Part shown: positions 57,918-64,000 of the stretch, piece by piece
How the letters are laid out: each line of letters opens with the position of its first letter
Position numbering within the stretch: position 1 is the first letter of the stretch
From: Symsagittifera roscoffensis
Lineage: Eukaryota; Xenacoelomorpha; Acoela; Convolutidae
Direction of reading: 5' to 3'
DNA: 64,000 bases
Assembly (NCBI RefSeq): GCF_963678635.1
Contig: NC_087063.1
Span: forward strand, 73,679,617 to 73,743,616
Position numbers and translations under genes: made by a program
The notes under the pieces: model-generated
Databases searched by the model: none
What the model was told of the DNA's origin: nothing
Seen by the model: the letters and a program-made list of their open reading frames with translations, nothing else

Positions 57918-60027
57918 ACTAAGAAGTTGCACGAATCTATCCGGCCGAAAATAAGATAGCGTGACGAGCAGACGGTGTACCCTATCCGAAATTACTCTAT
58001 GAGTTAACCACATCGGTTCTAACTCATTATTAACTTTTTCCCCCTATGGCACCCTGTAACGAATATCCCCCTCCTATAAGGAAAGAATTGAACAGTTAAA
58101 CATATACGAATTTTGTCCCTTGTTAATTACCCCCCCCCCCCCTATTGCAATAGGGGGGAAATAGCTAACAAGGTCCAGTCTCTTAATGCCGAATGAAAAG
58201 ATTTCTCAAAAGAGTCAGCTCATCTTTTTTAGACATATTTTTATAAATTGCAAAGCTTTCACTTTCTATAGGTAGACTTGATTAAACCCATAAATTTCGC
58301 AGCGCATTTTGTTGTTCAAATCCGTCATTAATCAGCCTTCTGTACCCTTTGAAAAAATTCTCCAGGTGTTTTTGATTTCATTTCTTTTGTTAAAATTTCA
58401 TCTAAAAGAGTTAAAATTATAGAAACTTTTCATCATTGATTGGTTTTTCATTAAAATTTCGGTAAAAATGGTTAAGCAACGACCATTTCCATTTCATCGG
58501 GACCAAATTGCAATCATCTGCTTTGAGACTTTGTCTGTCTTATGCAATTAATAGATAGTTAATAAAAAGTAAAGAAATTTTTTCCAAAATTTTTAATTGG
58601 TTATTTTAAAGAAATATCGTAATATCATATCAACGTCGTTTTGATAGCCAAAATTTTCATTCAAAGTACATATGATATTATAATGCTACCTCAGCCTATC
58701 AATTCAAAAGTGTCATTAAAATTAGCTCTTTTATTTGCGACTTAGGTTGGAAAAAAAAAGAAAATTCGTACTAACACATTTTGCTTCTCAAGTGTAAATA
58801 AAAGTTATTGTTACAAGGAGCGAAATCTATCCTTTTGTAAACACTAACACGTTTATTCTTTAAATCAATCCATTTGCAAGAAATTGGCTCAAATTGTTTT
58901 TTTATTCCCCTTTTTTTACCTACCTCAAAATTAGTATATATTGACGTCAAAAACGTATTTATATCGGCGTCCATGGTGATACGCAATAATTATATCCTTC
59001 AAACTATCGAAACTCATGTTGTTTCCAAGGGCATATTAACCTCAACTTACCATAAAAAGCATAGAAAATCAACCCGTATGTCGGTTATAAACAGAGGTGC
59101 AGCTGAGCATCACTTTCGGTACAACGCATAAGTAGCATTGCGAGCAAGCGAATAGAAAAAGAGACGTAAATAACTAAGTCGGACAAAAATTGTTACTAAA
59201 AATTAACAAATTGATTTCAGAAAAACAGTCAATAAAAACAACTACAAGTCTATTTAAAATTTAACTTTTCACTGAGCGTTACTAAGCCGACAATATGTGG
59301 CTTTATGCCCATTGAGCTGAAATGTAATTAACTGATGTCATAAAATATTGATCACAAAATTTAAAGATTTGAACTCTTACGAACAAAACTTGAATCATTT
59401 TTCAAAAAAAAAACAATCACTTTTGCCCTTCAAACGACGCAAATTAACCTGGCGAAAAACCAATAAGGCCAAATAAATCGTTTAAGGCAAAAACAGGATA
59501 CCTACAAAGTCAGGGCTAATAAATTGACAAACTACAGTAAATCAACACAATTGCAACTGCAATGAAAAAGACTAACTGCTCAAATCATCCGTGAAATGGT
59601 AATTTAGCCGACAAATTATACGCAGATCAAAGACATTCTGACAATTTCTCTGGAATCTGTTAAATTTCTATGATAAAACAAGTTCAATTTTTTACATATT
59701 TATTGAAAAGTTGTATACGGGAAATGAATCTAGTTACCAATTAGACTACAACACCCTTGCTCTCGCAGGTGTAATTACCGGTATTTGCAGAAATCGCTCA
59801 ATGGCAAGGGAACATCTACTTAACTTCTTGAAAAGTCCATGAAGACCAGATACAAAAAAAAACAATGAAAATTTAAATACTATGTCATCAATATCAATAC
59901 GCTAGCAGAGAACATTCTTTCTGGAAACTCCAATAGTTTTAGAGTCGTGGTCGATACAGCTACACACAGCAAGAGTCGTGATCGAGATAGCTTAAAACTT
60001 CACATTTTGATCTAAATTTTTGATCAT
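57918..60027. other. Non-coding stretch downstream of PIG-A
   Basis: Contains the C-tract foldback at 58118-58173 and a 30-bp reverse fragment of the family-1 TGTTCCGAC element at 58813-58842 (GGAGCGAAATCTATCC). No gene seen. Confidence 0.45.
58118..58173. repeat. C-tract foldback
   Basis: CCTTGTTAATTACC, a C run and CTATTG face CAATAGGGGGG, AAATAGCTAACAAGG in inverted orientation. The design matches the perfect foldback at 30077-30132: a GTTAA word, a long C/G tract and a tiny loop. Confidence 0.75.
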
Positions 60028-60033
60028 TTTATT
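60028..60033 (-). promoter_or_regulatory. Candidate PIG-A poly(A) signal
   Basis: AATAAA on the minus strand, 18 nt after the PIG-A stop codon at 60051. Its position is plausible but short for a 3' UTR. Confidence 0.35.
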
Positions 60034-60050
60034 TGCAAAGCAATAAATAG

Positions 60051-61427
60051 CTATAGTTTTTTCTTAGTCAATAGTTTAGGACATGTGTCAATAGTCTCTT
60101 TCGGAAAAAGTTTGTCACAAATCAAAATCAACAGCATATTCCATAGTGCTATAATGTAGGCTATCTTCCCAAAAAACACCCCAATGTTGTAAAGACTCCG
60201 TTTAGGGTTGCCGGGGTAGTCGTGTTTGCGGGATCCCTCGCAGTCGGCGTCACGTCTGAATATGTTGTCATAGACTACTTGTGTTCTCTGTGCCATATCT
60301 TTCCATTTGTAAATCCCAGACGCCAATCGACTGGTTTGCTCCCTGAAAAAACTCATTTCGAAGTTGCAACCCTTTCACCCATTTTTCTACAGATCGAGTC
60401 AGGGATCTAATGTGGCCAAATTTTTGCCACATCACAACCGCTTCCTGAATCAGCAACCAGCAAAAATAAATCTGCAAAGAATTAAAATTTAACCGAATAG
60501 AATTGTTAACCGCCCGGCACTTCAATATCATAAAGCTTTATTTTTCAATCAAAATTAATTTCAAGCGGCAATTTTACCACCCAGAACATCCATTCACAGT
60601 ATAGTTTACAGTTTCGCGCAACTTTTCAACATTTTTTTGACTTAAATACTGTCGGCAATTTTGAAATTGGTTGTCTTCAACATCCTCTCTCATTCAGACA
60701 ATCTCAAGTTTTCAATTCACGCTTTGCTTTTCTGGTCAGTCTCACGACGGCTATAATAGCCAAACTCCATGTTTTTGTCCAAAAGTTAAACACAGAGAAA
60801 AACAACAAACACAAGCAACATAACGCCAATAAATAGCTATAAAAAGTTGAAAAACAAAAAAGCTGAAAAAATACTAAATAAGCTTGAAAATGCCTCGGCG
60901 GATTCGAGCCACAGGGCACCAACATCCAAACGGACTACCCTACACAGCTGTACAGACGCTTGTAGAACTCAAACGATAGCCACTAATAAAGCGGATATAT
61001 CACATGTTATTAAACTGCCAATACTATGCAGTCAAAATGGCATCAAAATTAGCATTATTTTATGCGAGTTGATTTGCAGAGTTGAAACATGTGGACTCGT
61101 AATAATTAATATATAGAAATGCTAGCTAGTTCGCTTGTGTAATTACTAAGATTATATATTTGCTCTAAAAATGATATAAAGTAGCAGTTAAACTTAGTAT
61201 CTACCTGTCCAAAATATCTCCAGTGAGATATTTATCCAGAACAGACTCTACTGCTTTCAAGTAGAGACTGGGGTCAACTGGTGCTAGGGTCATGACCTCA
61301 GGAGGGAGCACTTCTGGCACCCCTCCCACCCGGGTGGAGACCACGTGCAGTCCACAACAGGCAGCCTCCACTATGGCTGTGCAGAAGGCCTCAGTTAGAG
61401 ACATGTTTAAGAATACGTTGCCTTTCA
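60051..61427 (-). CDS. PIGA: PIG-A, last two exons (GPI GlcNAc-transferase catalytic subunit)
   Basis: Exon 61427-61205 (acceptor TTGTTGTTTAG, donor CAG|GTAGAT) encodes [38 protein letters not shown]: the E-x7-E and GG-x-PEV region that binds UDP-GlcNAc in GT4-fold PIG-A proteins. Exon 60342-60051 (acceptor TGAGTTTTTTCAG, stop TAG) encodes [16 protein letters not shown], then a hydrophobic segment ([15 protein letters not shown]), the single C-terminal ER membrane anchor of PIG-A. The split codon AG|G joins them in phase. PIG-A transfers GlcNAc from UDP-GlcNAc to phosphatidylinositol, the first step of GPI-anchor synthesis, within a multi-subunit ER complex. Earlier exons were not found up to 64000, so the upstream intron exceeds 2.5 kb and the 5' part lies outside the window. 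Confidence 0.95.
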
Positions 61428-63544
61428 CTAAACAACAAAACAAATGATTTCCAGAATTAACGTCCATCATCTAATGATTTTTCTCTGAGCGTTTAATTTC
61501 TGCGATGAATGAAATTTTTTTTAAGATTTCAAATTGATTTGTCACAGTGATCTTTTTTAACTCTGAATAAGGCTAAGATGGGCCGCGTAAGCTATCCTTA
61601 ACAGATATAGCAAAACTGTATCTAAGTACAGTTCTGATATTTTTTGCTAAATGACATTTGAATCTTGATTTTTGATCACAGCTGGACCGTTAACTAGACG
61701 ATTCAACGATAAAAACAAAAGTTCATTCCTCTTAATATATATAATCCAACCCTGAACAAATAAATACAAAGTCCAAATACATATGAACGTTTTTTTTTAA
61801 TTTGAGCCATTTTTTTTAAAAAATAAGAATAAACTATGTAAACTGAAACATGTATACTGAGAGAAACAAATTCCTTAAATTTTAAGAAGTTTCTATATGC
61901 TTTAAATTTTACAAATTAGCTGCCAAACAGGGTGATTTATAAAAACATAGTCAACCGAAAAATACAAGAGGGTCAATGAACGCACGTAAACAGAACAAGC
62001 ATACTGTATTGGATTTTTTTGAAAAATCTCAACTTTCGCAGTTCAGAGAAAAAAATAGATATCCTTCAAGCTCTTTGAATTTCTCTAACTATTTATGATT
62101 GACACTTTTTAAACAAAACTGACCCAACTTGAGAAAATGGGATCAATATAACATTTTATATTCCGCTGGGAAATCTGAAAAATAAAATCTAAACAAAACT
62201 AGAAGTCGATCACGTTTTTGTATGTTTTAAACTTTTGCTGTTCGATAGTGGAGTTTGCCTTCCTTTTAACAAAGTACATGAACTAAACTTAAAAAGAAAT
62301 CAAAAGACAAACCGCGAAATAGTAAACTTGAGCCTGAAAAATTTTTGAGACTTCCTTCTAAAAATCATCGCGACCTATATAAAAGTCTGAACAACGTTCT
62401 TCGACTATTAAAAAAAATTTGCAAAACTTTGCAGAAAACTGCGTTATTCCAAACTATAGGATTAATACAATTCTGATGAAACGACTCCGATACTTTGAGA
62501 TACCCGGTGTTCTTCAAGTTTTAATTCGCCTTCTAGATTTCAAGTTTATTCGACCAAATGGTTTTTTGGAAAAAAACCTCTACTTGGTAATTTCAAATAA
62601 ATAAAAAATGGCCTTGAAGCTTTTTGAAAACCAAAATAAATTTATGGTTAACACAATTTTGATAAAACTAAGCCAACTTGAAAAAACCGGAGCAAAAAAT
62701 AAATTTTAGATTCTGCTGGAAAGCTTAAAAACAAAATCTAGAATAGAACTAGAATTTAAAAAATGAACTTTAAATAAATGAAAGCAAAGTCAAACTGCAA
62801 AAATCAAGTTTGGTGTGAACAAACCCTGAGATTTTTTCCTGAAAAAAAAAATCATCACGACCTATATAAATGTCTAACGTTCAATTGCATATAAAACAAA
62901 CATAACACAAAACTGCTCGGATATAAGGGGAAATCCCTGACCTCCGACTACCATGTAACTTATTTCGAAGAAATTTGTATTTTCCTCAGCTATAACTTCG
63001 CTTAAGTTTACAGAAAATATATTAAAATATTATTTTCGAAACTCTGTTTACCTTTTCTCCCAACTGCAATTTTAAAAAAATGTTATAAATGAGTAGGAAA
63101 GAGAAATAATGTGATCAATTAGCTTGCTTCATTTGAAATGATTTTGATACGTCGGTTATTTTGCCACGCTATTAAAATTCAAAATGACCCTTTCATTTCC
63201 AAGATGAAATTATAGAAAAAAAAACGATTCTCATCAGATAAAACCTCGTTATCAGATAAAACGATTGTTATTGGTAGAAGAGGAGCTTCAGACAAGGCAG
63301 AAACAACGAAGCATAGACTTGCGTTATCAATGCAATGCAATTTAAAAAAATTAAATTCGTTTTTGGATTTGAATAACGACATTAATTTTTGCAGGATAAT
63401 TTTTATGCTTCACGGAACAAATGCTATGAGCCTGAAAGATACGAACTGAGTAAATACTTATATTCTAGACCATATTTACTGCCTTAAATAATATGCAAAG
63501 TATTTCGAATAGATACATACAAATGGAACAAGGATAGAGGGCTG
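61428..63544. other. Non-coding stretch, PIG-A intron
   Basis: AT-rich. A decayed family-1 terminus lies near 62911-62955 (CTGCTCGGATAT, AGGGG-AAAT-CCCT stem-loop, CTCCGACTACC). Two loosely repeated segments at about 62030-62420 and 62580-62880 share words (GCTGGGAAA/GCTGGAAAG, AACAAAATCTA, CATCRCGACCTATATAAA), a diverged ~500-bp direct duplication. No earlier PIG-A exon recognised. Confidence 0.5.
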
Positions 63545-64000
63545 CTGTGCAAGAATCACAGAATGTTCCGACCATATTCTTGAACAAAAACTAAAATTTT
63601 TTCTTTATTCAACTGAATGTCGTTTTTTTTTCGTGTTTTCATTAAAAAAATTGAACGAAAGCCTTCAACTTTTTCGACACTCAAAATGGAAACGTTTTAG
63701 TCGAAAAATGACTAGAAAAACAAAAAGATATCGTAAAAACTAATTTAACTAAATCAAATTTAAATTTTCAGGGCTTTAAGAGGCTTATCTTTCTTTTGAA
63801 ATAAGCATATTGTACGCCTGCTCGCTCGCTTTATTCGCTTGAAATTAGACTAAAAAATCAAAATTTCAAATCGGTTTTTCTCGACAGAGAAACTTTATTT
63901 TCAAATTTCTTAATGTCGTTCGAGTTACGACTTTACGGGCTTCATTATATTGCAGCACTCGAAACTGTCCGCTAATTATTTGTCGTAGCCGATTCTGCGT
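63528..64000 (+). mobile_element. TGTTCCGAC element, family 2, cut by the window edge
   Basis: The lead-in GAACAAGGATAG, stem-loop CTGTG-CAAGAAT-CACAG (63545-63561) and terminus TGTTCCGACC (63564-63573) are present. The interior (TTTTTCTCGACA, TTATTTGTCGTAGCCGATTC) follows family 2 and continues to the last base of the window. Confidence 0.75.

Noticed and set aside
59755-59800. tRNA gene on the minus strand (GTTGTAGTCTAATTGGTAAC)
   Set aside because: Only an A-box-like stretch is present; there is no B box or closing acceptor stem.

Overview
The window looks like AT-rich nuclear DNA from a metazoan, probably an invertebrate. Genes are split by introns with GT..AG borders, a PIG-A gene and an animal GT61 glycosyltransferase are present, and the rest is crowded with eukaryotic mobile DNA: a BEL/Pao LTR retroelement, hAT-type MITEs with 8-bp target duplications, a tRNA-derived SINE, minisatellites and a ~172-bp satellite. 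I cannot name the species. A run of exactly 200 Ns (55864-56063) marks an assembly gap.

Layout. 1-2336: four phase-compatible minus-strand exons of an unrecognised gene that leaves the window on the left. 5.2-5.9 kb: a SINE and a 224-bp near-perfect palindrome. 6.4-10.9 kb: a five-exon minus-strand gene of unknown product, with an hAT MITE in intron 1. 12.0-19.7 kb: a macro-tandem array made of a ~29-bp minisatellite plus a 1.4-kb block containing a TGTTCCGAC-bordered element. 19.7-31.4 kb: mostly non-coding, with one decayed coding patch (24.6 kb), foldback elements and short tandem repeats. 31.4-33.3 kb: a complete three-exon GT61 glycosyltransferase (plus strand, 489 residues). 34.5-37.4 kb: more TGTTCCGAC-bordered repeats. 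38.2-46.1 kb: one dead BEL/Pao element (minus strand) whose middle, from integrase back to gag, is tandemly duplicated in a 3.15-kb unit. 47-50 kb: a decayed CCCH zinc-finger region, another TGTTCCGAC element and a coiled-coil exon. 53.3-54.1 kb: a broken unrecognised reading frame. 54.6-55.9 kb: a ~172-bp satellite running into the N gap. 56.5-57.9 kb: two hAT MITEs with perfect 8-bp target duplications. 60.0-61.4 kb: the last two exons of PIG-A (minus strand). 63.5-64.0 kb: a further TGTTCCGAC-type repeat cut by the window edge.

The genes do not form a pathway. PIG-A acts in GPI-anchor synthesis at the ER, and the GT61 enzyme is likely a secretory-pathway glycosyltransferase. The most unusual content is the TGTTCCGAC repeat superfamily: elements of ~470-505 bp that share inverted termini and an outer stem-loop although their interiors differ, one of them amplified inside the 12-19.7 kb array. 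Gene models were built by hand from reading frame, splice-site and phase agreement, so exact borders need transcript support.
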